A DNA stretch of 64,000 nucleotides from Natrinema zhouii (GCF_013456555.2 NZ_CP084884.1:62001-126000); one strand, 5' to 3'. Positions 51,471 through 61,634 are shown, numbered from the stretch's first letter. Translations and numbers: made by a program. The notes: generated by a model not told the origin, from the sequence alone.

Positions 51471-54344
51471 ATGTCTGACCATCACAATCTTTCGGAAGAA
51501 CTTGAGCCGCTCGCAATCGAGGGGAATATTCCATTAAAAGCAGTTGGTATTGAGAATCTCAAAGAGGCAAATCCTAGTTCTATGCCACCCCACCGTTATC
51601 TCCACCCATGGTTTGCACGGCGGCCTACTCCTGCCTCTCGACTTGCGATTTTAGCGTCGATATTACCGGATTCTATCTCTTCGGATCAACTTCTGCAGCT
51701 AATGCAGATTGGTCCTAACGAAGAAATTGACGGCAGTATTGAAGAGTATGTTACAGAGAAAAAAGCGACTGAAGATGAACGCAACGGAAACCTTAATGAT
51801 CACTATGGCTACCCGCGTTTACATACCCGCAGCCCAACAGAAACAGAGATAGAGTCGTTCCATCAGACGCTTAAAGAGACTTGGGACGGAAGTCTGCCAA
51901 CTATATTAGATCCAACGGCAGGTGGTGGTGTCATTCCTTTTGAGTCATTACGCTATGAACTACCCACTAAAGCAAATGAGCTCAATCCTGTTCCTACATT
52001 GATTCTTCGGGTGATGTTGGAATATGCGCCAAAGGTCGGCTCTTTGGATCAGGAAGTTCGAAAATGGGCCAAACGAATCGATAAAAGGGCTGAAGAGCAA
52101 CTATCTCAGTATTTCCCGAGTGGCAATTCAAATCAGGAGATCGATTGTTACATTTGCACGCAGAAAATAAACTGTCCAACTTGTGGTACTGATATCCCAC
52201 TTGTTTCTAAATGGTCACTCCGGACGAGATGGGATGCAAATGATGTTTTTATCCGACCAGAAATAAATAATGATGGATCTATTGACTACCACTACGTAAA
52301 AGAGGACGGTGAGGGCAACTATAGCGACTTTAACCATAGTGATGGACCTGTTTCACGAGGCGGTGATGCTGAATGTCTTGACTGTGGAGTCGTAACTGAG
52401 TCTGAAGAAGTAAGTGAGAAATTTAAAAATGGAGAATTTGAGTATGAAACATATGCCGTTAGATATTTGACGAACCAAGGTGACCATGGTTTTCGTGCGC
52501 CTCAGAAGGAAGATATAGAAGCTCTAGAAAAAATCAATAATCGAATAGAGTCTGATTATCAGTTAGCTACATTCCTTACAACACCCATTCCAGATGGTGC
52601 TAAAACGAAGGAACCTAGGAAACATGGACTCACAGAGTGGAGAGACGCATTCAGCCCTCGTCAATTAGTTTCTTATTTTGAATATTTACAGTCGTTTAGC
52701 CATTTCAAATCTGACATTCGAAAACAATATGACGAGGATACTGCAGAAGCGATATTAACCGTTTTATCTCTAGTAGTTGGAAAAGTCATTGATCGTAACT
52801 CTCGGTTTGCTCCTTGGGATACTACGAAAGGTGTTCCATCAAATGCCCTCGGAGGTAAGCATCTCACTCTTCAGAAATCGTTCCCAGTTGTGAATATGTC
52901 TACAGAAGGAATTGGGAGCTATCAGTCTTCAATGAACAGAATTATTGAATCTTATGAGGAAATCGTGAATTGTTTACCTGTTGAAGGTAGTCCTGCTGAA
53001 GTCGTTTGTGGGGACGCTGCAGAACTACCATTTGATGATAGTAGCCTTCAAGCCGCTATCATGGACCCACCGTATTATAGTAGTATAATGTATGCAGAAT
53101 TATCTGATATATTTTATACCTTATTAAAAGAACACTTGGGTGACGTTTTCCCAGCAGAGTTCAATTCAGAACTTACTAATAAAGAAAAAGAAGCTGTTGC
53201 GAACTCAAGTCGCTTTGAAGCGGTGTCTAGCAACGAATCATCTAATAAGAAACTCGCGAGCCAGCATTATGAAGAGAAGATGAGTGATATCTTTTCAGAG
53301 GTCTATCGTGTACTTGAACCCGGGGGTGTAATGACAGTTATGTTCACTCACAAAGAGACAGATGCATGGGATACACTCACAATGTCTCTTATTAACTCTG
53401 GCTTCACTATTACTTCAACACATCCGGTCACAAGTGAAATGCCGGCTCGGCTCGATACACAGGGAAGCGGATCAGCGGATAGTACACTGTTTCTAGTTGG
53501 AAGAAAGCCTGTTTCGAAGGCAGCTGTCGATGATACACCGTCGCTTTGGAGTGACGTGAAATCAGATACACGGAACGTTGCAAAAAGAGCAGCCCAAGAC
53601 CTAATCGGCTCAAATTTGAATCTCACAAAAACTGATGTGATCATTAGCGCTTTTGGACCAACATTGCGTACGTTTGCAGAGTCATACCCTGTTGTCGACG
53701 ACGAAGACAATGAGGTCTTGCCACGCCGTGCCCTCGAGGAGGCTCGCGAAGCTGTTACCCAGGTCCTTGTTGATGAGTACCTTGAGGCCGAGGGGATTGA
53801 CGAACTCGACGATGTCACCGAGTGGTACATCCTTTGCTGGCTCGTCCACGAATCCGAGACGTTCTCCTATGACGAGGGCCACCAACTCGGTCTCGGGATC
53901 GGCGTCGACATCGGTGAGATCAAGCGCAGCACGAAGACCTGGCGAAAGAGCCGCGGCGATATCACACTCCGCGGCCAGGCTGACCGCGTCCAGAATATCA
54001 ACGAGAAGCCCGAGGATCGCTCGAGCCGGATCCCGGTGAACCCAGACGATCTTTCCTTTAGTCTCGCGCTGGACAAGGTCCACGCGGCGATGCACGTCTA
54101 CGATGTCCAAGGGGAGAGCGCCTGCTGTGACTGGCTCCGGGAACGGAACTTCGACACGGACTCGACGTTCAAGGCGACTCTCAAGGCGCTACTCCAAGTG
54201 CTGCCCCACGATCACGACGACTGGGAACTTGCACGGGATCTCGCTGCCGGGCGGACTCGAGACGTACTCAATCTAGACTTCAGTCCGAACGTCTTCACCG
54301 ACGATGGAGATGAGATGACGCAGACCAAGCTTGAGGACCACTGA
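51471..54344 (+). CDS. DUF1156 (COG1743) adenine-type DNA methylase with zinc ribbons
   Basis: The 957-residue product opens with PLKAVGIENLKEANPSSMPP and HRYLHPWFARRPTPASRLAI, the DUF1156 signature. The SAM-side motif is DPTAGGGVIPFES (about 146) and the catalytic motif MDPPYYSSIMYAELSDIF (about 533), an adenine- or N4-cytosine-type DPPY. Between them are Cys pairs (CYICTQKINCPTCGTD and CLDCG) forming zinc ribbons. The last third (from about residue 740) is acidic and helical. The first 2.2 kb of the gene is markedly AT-rich, then at about 53690 it changes to normal haloarchaeal GC, so the gene is a mosaic. It marks host DNA or acts on invaders in the DUF499 system. Confidence 0.9.
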   Translation: MSDHHNLSEELEPLAIEGNIPLKAVGIENLKEANPSSMPPHRYLHPWFARRPTPASRLAILASILPDSISSDQLLQLMQIGPNEEIDGSIEEYVTEKKATEDERNGNLNDHYGYPRLHTRSPTETEIESFHQTLKETWDGSLPTILDPTAGGGVIPFESLRYELPTKANELNPVPTLILRVMLEYAPKVGSLDQEVRKWAKRIDKRAEEQLSQYFPSGNSNQEIDCYICTQKINCPTCGTDIPLVSKWSLRTRWDANDVFIRPEINNDGSIDYHYVKEDGEGNYSDFNHSDGPVSRGGDAECLDCGVVTESEEVSEKFKNGEFEYETYAVRYLTNQGDHGFRAPQKEDIEALEKINNRIESDYQLATFLTTPIPDGAKTKEPRKHGLTEWRDAFSPRQLVSYFEYLQSFSHFKSDIRKQYDEDTAEAILTVLSLVVGKVIDRNSRFAPWDTTKGVPSNALGGKHLTLQKSFPVVNMSTEGIGSYQSSMNRIIESYEEIVNCLPVEGSPAEVVCGDAAELPFDDSSLQAAIMDPPYYSSIMYAELSDIFYTLLKEHLGDVFPAEFNSELTNKEKEAVANSSRFEAVSSNESSNKKLASQHYEEKMSDIFSEVYRVLEPGGVMTVMFTHKETDAWDTLTMSLINSGFTITSTHPVTSEMPARLDTQGSGSADSTLFLVGRKPVSKAAVDDTPSLWSDVKSDTRNVAKRAAQDLIGSNLNLTKTDVIISAFGPTLRTFAESYPVVDDEDNEVLPRRALEEAREAVTQVLVDEYLEAEGIDELDDVTEWYILCWLVHESETFSYDEGHQLGLGIGVDIGEIKRSTKTWRKSRGDITLRGQADRVQNINEKPEDRSSRIPVNPDDLSFSLALDKVHAAMHVYDVQGESACCDWLRERNFDTDSTFKATLKALLQVLPHDHDDWELARDLAAGRTRDVLNLDFSPNVFTDDGDEMTQTKLEDH

Positions 54345-54370
54345 CTGCCCCACTACTACCGAACATCAAA

Positions 54371-56599
54371 ATGGAAGGCTTACTTGACAACTGGCGATAC
54401 CAGACCGCAGACCTATTCAGAGCAGATATTAGTGAAGACGATTACGAACCTGTCGACATCGAAGTGGCCGTAGAGCGCGCGAAAGAATTGACCGGGATTG
54501 AAATCCCCTCCGTGGACAGGTACGTCATTCCCCTGTTCAAGATCGACGAGCCGATACTAGTTGATCAATACGTTTTCTATACACCTAGTAGCGGCCAACT
54601 CAGGTGGTACGATCCTGGATTTGGAATTTCTGGTTCAAAGCGATCCGCTTCCTGTGAAACGTTAGGAACGACTGAGATCGGTCAACGTCTCCGGTTTTGG
54701 CTCCCGTCCTATCTGGAGGAGCCAGAGTTGCCGATTGACGACTCCGAGTTACCGCCCGAGCAGATCCAGCCATCCGACCGATTGAGTGACGACGAGCAAG
54801 CGGCGTTCTTCCGGGACCTGAAGGGCTTCGTTCGCTCCGAACGCGAGAGCGAACGTGACTCCAACTGGGAGACGTACTCCGAGATGGGGCTTGATGTCGC
54901 GATTAATCGGAATCGCATCTCTGGTCCATTCATCTCTATTCGAGGAACGACCGGAGAGAGTGGCGACCAGGCCTACGTCTTCCAGATCGCAGTGGACGAG
55001 GACGAGGAAGATGAGGACGAGATCGATTTGCGCGATGACGAGGGACTCTTCGGTGGGAACTTCTGCATCGCAGACACTGACGCGAACAACGAGCAGTTCC
55101 CACTTGAGGTCGAGATTCTCTCCGTCGACGGGCCAAATATCACCATTCAACCTGACTGGAGCACCGTCGAGAATCGGCCCGTGGCCGAAAAGATTCTGAG
55201 CAGCGACGAAACCGAACTCTGGTTCCACGAGCTGCTGAACCCGATTCCCTTCGAACGACGTCTCACGGCGATCAATGAGGTCAAGAGAAATGAATCAAAG
55301 CGTGAACTCCTCACCGGCCAACGTTCCGTCGAATTCAACGTCAACAGGTACGCGATCCCTGATCCGGAGATTGAACTCAATGACTACCAGTACCAGGCGC
55401 TACTCTGGGCTGACAGTACGAGCGATGTAGTCTGTATCCACGGCCCACCAGGAACGGGAAAAACTCGAACGCTTACTGCATACGTCCAGCATGCCGTCGC
55501 AAAGGGGGAATCAGTACTCGTGACAGCCCACTCGAACCAGGCCGTCGACAATCTATTGGTTGGCGATAGCACTCCAGGCACGCCGGAAGAAGATACGCTG
55601 CACGCGATGGCACAGGATTCAGAGACGGATCTATCGATAGCACGGGTCGGAAACAATACCCGGGAATCAGTCGTAGAAGCAAACTACGTCGATCGTTCAC
55701 CGAAAGCAGCTGACGTCGTTGCAGCGACGACTAGCGGGGCGTCGCAGTTCAACCAGAACGAATTCGACGTCGCGGTCGTCGACGAGGCGACACAGGCGAG
55801 CCGTCCTGCATCGGCAATTGTGCTCAACTGTGCTCGGAAGCTCATTCTCGCAGGGGATCACAAGCAACTCTCACCTTATAGTGCAGCAGAGCCAGAGGAT
55901 GATGACCATCATATCTCTCTTTTCGAGTACCTTCTTGAGCGATACGACGATGATATCTCTGTTCTCCTACGGACACAGTATCGAATGAACGAGGAGATTG
56001 CAACATTTCCAAACGACGCCTTCTACAATGGTGAGCTGAAAACTGCTGACCAATGTCGTAACTGGACTGTTGATGACTTGAAGCCGATTATGGGAATCGA
56101 TATTGCTGGCGATGAACAACGACAGACACACGGCAACTCCCTCTACAACTACGAGGAAGCGCAAGCGGTTGCGAAACAGGTGAAACTTCTTGTTCAAAAC
56201 GATCTCGATCCCAGTGATATCGGCGTTATCACGGCATACAGTGGTCAGGTCGGGAAAGTAATTAATCAAGTCAATCAACTCGATATCGACAATCCGAGGC
56301 GAGTCGATGTCGATACAGTCGACTCATTTCAGGGTGGCGAACGCGAAGCGATCATCGTTTCGTTCGTCCGCAGCAATGACGACGGACACAGCGGCTTCCT
56401 CGAGTTCCCAGAAGAAGGGCCTCGGAGATTGAACGTTGCACTCACTCGAGCTCGCAAACGCTTAGTCCTGATCGGTAACTGGGACACCTTGGGAACAGTA
56501 GCGCCACACCGATCACCCGATGAGAGTTGTGCTTACCTCTACGCGTCTCTAGCTGATCGGCTTCAATCGCAAGAGCGGATGTTATCAATCGGAGAGTAG
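54371..56599 (+). CDS. SF1 helicase of the Upf1/Dna2 type
   Basis: The 742-residue product has an N-terminal part of about 340 residues without known domain, then a helicase: Walker A CIHGPPGTGKTRTLT (355-369), motif Ib VTAHSNQAVDNLL, motif II VAVVDEATQA, motif III LAGDHKQLSPYS, motif IV RTQYRMNEEIA, motif V VDTVDSFQGGEREAIIVSF and motif VI LNVALTRARKRLVLIGN. This is the Upf1-like SF1B set. It is 26 bp after the methylase, in the same direction, so it belongs to the operon. It would unwind or strip nucleic acid of invaders. Confidence 0.9.
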   Translation: MEGLLDNWRYQTADLFRADISEDDYEPVDIEVAVERAKELTGIEIPSVDRYVIPLFKIDEPILVDQYVFYTPSSGQLRWYDPGFGISGSKRSASCETLGTTEIGQRLRFWLPSYLEEPELPIDDSELPPEQIQPSDRLSDDEQAAFFRDLKGFVRSERESERDSNWETYSEMGLDVAINRNRISGPFISIRGTTGESGDQAYVFQIAVDEDEEDEDEIDLRDDEGLFGGNFCIADTDANNEQFPLEVEILSVDGPNITIQPDWSTVENRPVAEKILSSDETELWFHELLNPIPFERRLTAINEVKRNESKRELLTGQRSVEFNVNRYAIPDPEIELNDYQYQALLWADSTSDVVCIHGPPGTGKTRTLTAYVQHAVAKGESVLVTAHSNQAVDNLLVGDSTPGTPEEDTLHAMAQDSETDLSIARVGNNTRESVVEANYVDRSPKAADVVAATTSGASQFNQNEFDVAVVDEATQASRPASAIVLNCARKLILAGDHKQLSPYSAAEPEDDDHHISLFEYLLERYDDDISVLLRTQYRMNEEIATFPNDAFYNGELKTADQCRNWTVDDLKPIMGIDIAGDEQRQTHGNSLYNYEEAQAVAKQVKLLVQNDLDPSDIGVITAYSGQVGKVINQVNQLDIDNPRRVDVDTVDSFQGGEREAIIVSFVRSNDDGHSGFLEFPEEGPRRLNVALTRARKRLVLIGNWDTLGTVAPHRSPDESCAYLYASLADRLQSQERMLSIGE

Positions 56600-56621
56600 A
56601 AGTGAATACGGTTGACCGTCG

Positions 56622-57080
56622 CTATTCGCGAACACTAACTCGGCGTCCGATCAAGAACCCTTGTCCTCTCTCTAACCGAACACGAATCGACTTACCTGGG
56701 GTCCCTCCTTCGATATGGACTTGGTGATTCTTGTATTTCGCTATAGTATCACGGGTCCCACCTGAGGAGTCGACACTAAGCGTCACTACTTTTCCATCTG
56801 CCTCTTTTTGTGAGATCGTATCAGTGGTGGAGTGCGAGGAACTCTTTTGTGACGTACTATTCGTAGAACGGGACTCGGTTGTTTCCGCCTCCACCGAAGA
56901 TCGTTGATGGGACTCCATCGATCGAACATTCCCATCAACGATGGCGGCATCGTTCTGTCGTGCACGGTCGTGAAACGTTCCTTTACTATCCCCAACGTCT
57001 CCAGGTTTTGACTCCCCTACGTTGTAATCAGAATCACTGCGGTGGCGGTAGCCATACCGATCACGGTTATTCCCTGCCAT
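56622..57080 (-). CDS. Protein with disordered N-terminus and C-terminal TRAM-like domain
   Basis: The 152-residue product from ATG 57080 (a GTG at 57095 is possible) has a hydrophilic, Ser/Thr/Gln-rich first 90 residues, then a small beta-barrel: GKVVTLSVDSSGGTRDTIAK, HQVHIEGGTPGKSIRVRLER, FLIGRRVSV. The G-T-P-G-x-x-I-R-V-R-L pattern is that of TRAM domains, which bind RNA in translation-linked proteins. It is the only minus-strand gene inside the defence island, 22 bp after the helicase stop and convergent. Role unknown; RNA binding is inferred. No relative in known systems comes to mind. Confidence 0.62.
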   Translation of the reverse strand: MAGNNRDRYGYRHRSDSDYNVGESKPGDVGDSKGTFHDRARQNDAAIVDGNVRSMESHQRSSVEAETTESRSTNSTSQKSSSHSTTDTISQKEADGKVVTLSVDSSGGTRDTIAKYKNHQVHIEGGTPGKSIRVRLERGQGFLIGRRVSVRE

Positions 57081-57197
57081 GTGGGGCACGTTCACACTGA
57101 AAAGTGAAATAGTTTTGGCAATCAGACAATTTCGGAAATCAGATATGATATAGACCCTTAAGTGATATGTGGCCTGAATGAGAACGGGAGAATATAG

Positions 57198-60100
57198 ATG
57201 TCCGGCCTCGCTGAACGCACTTGGGAATCAGTCTACGAAAGCAGACCTCAATCAGAAGGGTCGTACCTTGTCGATGAGTTTTACGTTCCTGCACTCGAAC
57301 GAAGTATCCGTTACGACCGTATCGCTGGCTATTTTTCTAGCAGCGCACTTGCAGTTGCCTCCCGTGGGATACATTCACTTCTCGAGAATGACGGCGAGAT
57401 GCGGCTCGTAGTCGGTACCGAACTGTACGAAACTGACCGACCGGTTCTCGAGGCACTCACCGACGAGCTAGAAAAGTCACTCGAAAATCTCGATGACGAA
57501 CGATTGGACGCACAGCTTGCACTTCTTGCCCGGTTGCTCCGTGAAGACCGGCTCCACATCAAGGTCGCCGTCCCACGTGAGGGGAACTGGCGGATCTTTC
57601 ATCCGAAGATGGGAATTTTCCACGATGAGGACGATGATGCGCTGTCATTCGAGGGTAGCGTCAACGAGACGATCGGCGGCTGGAAGCGAAACTATGAGCG
57701 ATTCAAGGTCCACTGTTCGTGGATCGACGAACAGCAATCGTACGTCGACGGGGATATCGACACGTTTGATCGACTCTGGTCCGACAAACACCCTTACGTC
57801 GAAGTGTATGACCTGCCCGAAGCGATAGAGAAGGAACTCATTGACTGGAAAGACCCTGGTTCGGAAGCCGATCTTGAAGAAGCAATCCAGATCGCCCGTG
57901 GCGAAGCGCCACCAACCGAACGCGATAAGGCGAATATCATCGCAGACGGCCACCTTTCCCCAGGTGGACTCGCACTCGCTGAAGAAGCAAGTACAATCAC
58001 GCCGTGGCCACACCAGCGTGTCGTCTCCGATACGCTCGTCAACACCTATCCGAACAGTTTCCTACTCTGTGACGAGGTCGGGCTCGGGAAGACGATCGAG
58101 GCGGGTCTCACACTCTCCCGGCTCGGTCTCACTGACGAACTCGAGACGGGGCTGTTGCTCGTTCCAGCAAGCCTCACCATTCAGTGGCAAGAAGAGCTCT
58201 GGGAGAAATTCAATTTGAACGCGTATCGCTACGAGCGTGGGAGCAACTACGAGTACGCCTTTATCGATGCGTTCGGTCAGGAACACGCTCCACCAGATAT
58301 TTCTGAGATCGACGCCGATTCTCACGAGCAGGCGTGGGTCGACAGCCCCATCTGGCGGTTCCTGCACGATCACCAAGCCAACGATCCTGCCGATTCACCT
58401 GCTATCGTCGTTATGTCCTGGCATACAGCTCGTATGTCGGGTCGCTGGGATCAGGTTGCACCGGAAAATGGTGAACAGGTTCGGACGCGTGACGATGTCC
58501 TCGCGTGTTGTCGTGGGCGGTCTCTGACCGATCGCGAAGGTGTCTGGGATGCCGTTATCGTAGACGAAGCCCACAACGCCCGGAAAGGGAGTAGCTTCTA
58601 TGCGATGCTCGAGCAGCTCCGGGAGCACACACAGACATACTATTTGCTCACTGCAACACCGATGCAGCTGCACGCTGGTGAGCTCTACGATCTGATGTCA
58701 CTGCTCGACCTGCCCGGCGAGTGGGATAACAAGGATGACTTCGTCGAGTTCTTCGAAACGCGACAGGCACTTACACAAGTACTCGGGTCGGAGTTAGGGG
58801 ATGAAAATACATCTACTGGCGATTCGTGGTCAGCGCAGGCAACACTCACAGGGGGACACTACCAGGATCGACTCCCGGGAGACCGAAGCCTTTCTGATCG
58901 AGTCTTCGATGCCGTCGCCACTGAGTTGGATGTCGGTGACGAACAGCATGCGCGTTCTATCGCAAAACAGCGGGTCCTTCGAGCCTGCGACCTTGCCAGC
59001 GACTATGGTGAGCACTACGATGGATATATCGAGACGTTCGAAGCCGCAATTGACGAATACGATATCGATCCGTTTGAGGCCAAGGAAGATGACAAGCTGA
59101 AATACCTCCTGTATCCGGAGTGGAAAGCCAACGACGAGTGGCTGATGTTCTCGCGGAACGATCGACTCAACGCATTAGACGAACTCACCGACGGCGGTTG
59201 GCGCGTCGTCCAGGACGTTCTCTCCGCCTCGACTCCTGTTGATGCACTCATTCATCGCAACACCCGACCAACGCTTCGTAAATATGAACAGGTCGGGCTT
59301 CTCGATGAGACTGTCCCAGATCGCAATCCAAAGCAGCGGAAGATCGACCTCACAGAGGAAACCCGTCACGTCTACGATCGGATCGACGAATTCACGCGGA
59401 AGTTCTACAAACTCGCCCAACAATCGAACGAGGCTGAGTCTCGCGCGATCGGGTTCGTGATGACCACGTACCGGCAACGGCTCACGAGCAGTGTCTACGC
59501 GATTTCACAGAGTCTCCAGACACGCCTTCGAAAGCTCCGTAGCCAACGAGCCGTACTCAAAGGAAAGCAGCGAGCAGCGAACCGGAAATATAGTGACTCC
59601 GAACAGGTTGTTCTCGAAACGCTCTCCGAGTACGATCTCGAGGATGTCGACGCTCTAGATGAACTTGGGGACGACCTCGAGGATACTGATCTTGCGGAGA
59701 TCATCCCGAATGTCACCGACGAAGGAGTTCATCTGTTAGAAGAAGAAATCGAGGAGCTAGAGTCGTTCGTCGGCGAACTCGAACGGATCGATCAGGACCC
59801 GAAGATTGGGCAGCTCATCGACGATCTCAACGAATTAGATCGGGAGGGACACAACCGGGCCATCGTATTCACGCAGTATACAGACACGATGGACTTCATT
59901 CGGAAGAGCCTCGTCTCTATTCACGGCGAGACAGTTGCGACATACTCCGGGCGCGGTGGGGAAATCTACGATTCAGAGGCGGAGGAGTGGATGGTGGTCG
60001 GTAAAGAGCGTGTGAAACGCGAATTTGCCACTGATGAGGGACAGGTAGATATTCTTGTTTGTACCGACTCAGCCAGCGAGGGGCTAAATCTGCAGGAATG

Positions 60101-61121
60101 TGGTGCGCTGATTAATTACGATCTTCCGTGGAATCCGATGCGAGTTGAACAGCGTATCGGTCGTATTGATCGTATTGGCCAGCAACACGATGAGATCACG
60201 ATCTTGAACTATAGCTATACGGATACAGTGGAGACAGACATCTATGATCGTCTCGACCAGCGTATCAACCTCTTCGAAAATGTCGTCGGCGAAATGCAAC
60301 CTGTGCTCTCAGGCGTCAGCCAACAGATTCGAACTGCGACTCTCGAAGCCGACCGTGACAGTAGTACTGAGATGGTCGAGAAGGCCGATCGTGAGTTTTC
60401 TGAACAAATATCAGAACAAGAGAACAGCGACCGTGTTGATGTTGGTGAGTCATTAGAAACGGTAGAGACACTCGTTCCACAGAAAATTATCGACGAAGCG
60501 AAACTGGATGCTTGGCAGTCCTACAATCACCCAGATCTACTCGACGTAGGGGAGACGGATTATAGCTATTCAGCACCGTTCGTAACTTCGAGCCTTGAAA
60601 TTGTCTTGACTGAAAACGAAGCGTTCACCGATGAGGGAATCACGTTTACGTCAGTCCGTGAACTCGATATCGAACTGACGGAGGGTGACTATGCCGATGC
60701 TATCGACTTTGCGGAGAGGATCTATCGTCTCAACTGTAGCGAGCTCACCGTTCCCAACTCTGATGACGAACACACATTCGCCGAGATCATTGCCCCAAAC
60801 GACGAGTGTGTTGCAGTGACGTTCTCGTCGGACTGTGCCAATGAGTTCTCCTCGATCCAGTATCTTGCACCCGGAAATCCACTGCTCAGACAGCTTGTCG
60901 ACGTAATCCGGGCCAAGAGTGAGCAACCAGATCGGTTATCGAAACAGACAGTCATGCGTGATGACCGTCCGGTTCGATCTGTTGTTTGTGGGTGGGGTCG
61001 AGATAGTGATCTCGCAACGCTTGACTCTGATGGAACCGTCGAAGAGACTCGATCGATGAGTTCTCTTTCAGTATGGAAGGAGCAATTCTTAGCAAACCGC
61101 GAACGAACTGATCTCTCCTAA
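57198..61121 (+). CDS. PLD-domain/SNF2 helicase fusion
   Basis: The 1307-residue product begins with a phospholipase-D-like nuclease part: IRYDRIAGYFSSSALAVASRG and HPKMGIFHDEDDDALSFEGSVNET hold H-x-K and G-S-x-N motifs (about 135-158). The SNF2/DEAD helicase core follows: Walker A LLCDEVGLGKTIEAG near 291, DEAH AVIVDEAHNARKGS, motif III LLTATPMQL, then VFTQYTDTMDFIRKSL and VCTDSASEGLNLQECG and RIGRIDRIGQ. The 250-residue C-terminal part is unassigned. The single H-x-K suggests dimers are needed for a nuclease site. It is the last large gene of the island and is typical of DUF499-DUF1156 operons. Confidence 0.88.
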   Translation: MSGLAERTWESVYESRPQSEGSYLVDEFYVPALERSIRYDRIAGYFSSSALAVASRGIHSLLENDGEMRLVVGTELYETDRPVLEALTDELEKSLENLDDERLDAQLALLARLLREDRLHIKVAVPREGNWRIFHPKMGIFHDEDDDALSFEGSVNETIGGWKRNYERFKVHCSWIDEQQSYVDGDIDTFDRLWSDKHPYVEVYDLPEAIEKELIDWKDPGSEADLEEAIQIARGEAPPTERDKANIIADGHLSPGGLALAEEASTITPWPHQRVVSDTLVNTYPNSFLLCDEVGLGKTIEAGLTLSRLGLTDELETGLLLVPASLTIQWQEELWEKFNLNAYRYERGSNYEYAFIDAFGQEHAPPDISEIDADSHEQAWVDSPIWRFLHDHQANDPADSPAIVVMSWHTARMSGRWDQVAPENGEQVRTRDDVLACCRGRSLTDREGVWDAVIVDEAHNARKGSSFYAMLEQLREHTQTYYLLTATPMQLHAGELYDLMSLLDLPGEWDNKDDFVEFFETRQALTQVLGSELGDENTSTGDSWSAQATLTGGHYQDRLPGDRSLSDRVFDAVATELDVGDEQHARSIAKQRVLRACDLASDYGEHYDGYIETFEAAIDEYDIDPFEAKEDDKLKYLLYPEWKANDEWLMFSRNDRLNALDELTDGGWRVVQDVLSASTPVDALIHRNTRPTLRKYEQVGLLDETVPDRNPKQRKIDLTEETRHVYDRIDEFTRKFYKLAQQSNEAESRAIGFVMTTYRQRLTSSVYAISQSLQTRLRKLRSQRAVLKGKQRAANRKYSDSEQVVLETLSEYDLEDVDALDELGDDLEDTDLAEIIPNVTDEGVHLLEEEIEELESFVGELERIDQDPKIGQLIDDLNELDREGHNRAIVFTQYTDTMDFIRKSLVSIHGETVATYSGRGGEIYDSEAEEWMVVGKERVKREFATDEGQVDILVCTDSASEGLNLQECGALINYDLPWNPMRVEQRIGRIDRIGQQHDEITILNYSYTDTVETDIYDRLDQRINLFENVVGEMQPVLSGVSQQIRTATLEADRDSSTEMVEKADREFSEQISEQENSDRVDVGESLETVETLVPQKIIDEAKLDAWQSYNHPDLLDVGETDYSYSAPFVTSSLEIVLTENEAFTDEGITFTSVRELDIELTEGDYADAIDFAERIYRLNCSELTVPNSDDEHTFAEIIAPNDECVAVTFSSDCANEFSSIQYLAPGNPLLRQLVDVIRAKSEQPDRLSKQTVMRDDRPVRSVVCGWGRDSDLATLDSDGTVEETRSMSSLSVWKEQFLANRERTDLS

Positions 61122-61225
61122 CGCGCTTCCTCAATAATTCTCACAAACCACAAAACCAGTCAAAAATCAACGTTTAGAACGAGAAAATAAGGCGCAAGAT
61201 AGTGTTACCACTAATCAGATACTGC

Positions 61226-61575
61226 TCAGCCGCCGAGCGCGTTCCGGTTCTTTATCCGACGTGGCAGTTGCTCGCGCTCCTCGAGCAACTTCTTTCGCGT
61301 CCTGCTGAGCGGTCGGTCATCTCGAGAACCCCCAGTATTCACACGGGCCTTCGACGGCTGGAAGACGTTCGTGAGATGGAATCGATCAGTCGACCCATCG
61401 GCGTACTCGAACATCATCCAGATACCGCTAATACCGAGTTCATCATCGTACTGCTGCTGATAGCTGGTGACCGCTTCACGAGCAATCTCGAGCGCTCGTC
61501 TCGGTCAGCTGGCGTGTACCGGACTTGTAGAAGTTTTCGACCCGCTCGTTAGTGTCTTCGCTAGTTGTCCACTCT
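61226..61575 (-). pseudogene. Remnant of an unknown gene
   Basis: NERVENFYKSGTRQLTET in one frame is followed in another by ALEIAREAVTSYQQQYDDEL and then GISGIWMMFEYADGSTDRF, HLTNVFQPSKARVNTGG. The join needs one frameshift at about 61500. The pieces have protein-like acidic composition, so a real gene of more than 110 residues existed. I cannot assign it. It lies just after the defence island, in decaying sequence. Confidence 0.45.
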
Positions 61576-61617
61576 GGCTCAACAGCCCAGTTTCTAACAT
61601 GTAGTGGTCAGAATGAT

Positions 61618-61634
61618 GCGACTGAATCAGTCGC
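61618..61634. repeat. 17-bp perfect palindrome
   Basis: GCGACTGA, A, TCAGTCGC is symmetrical around one base and overlaps the stop region of the broken gene next to it. It may be an operator or a terminator stem. Confidence 0.45.

Noticed and set aside
47582..61121. Assigning the island to classical DISARM or BREX
   Set aside because: I see no DrmA/DrmB (DUF1998) pair, no BrxL/BrxC/PglZ and no C5 methylase. The DUF499-DUF1156 pair and PLD-SNF2 fusion fit a different class.
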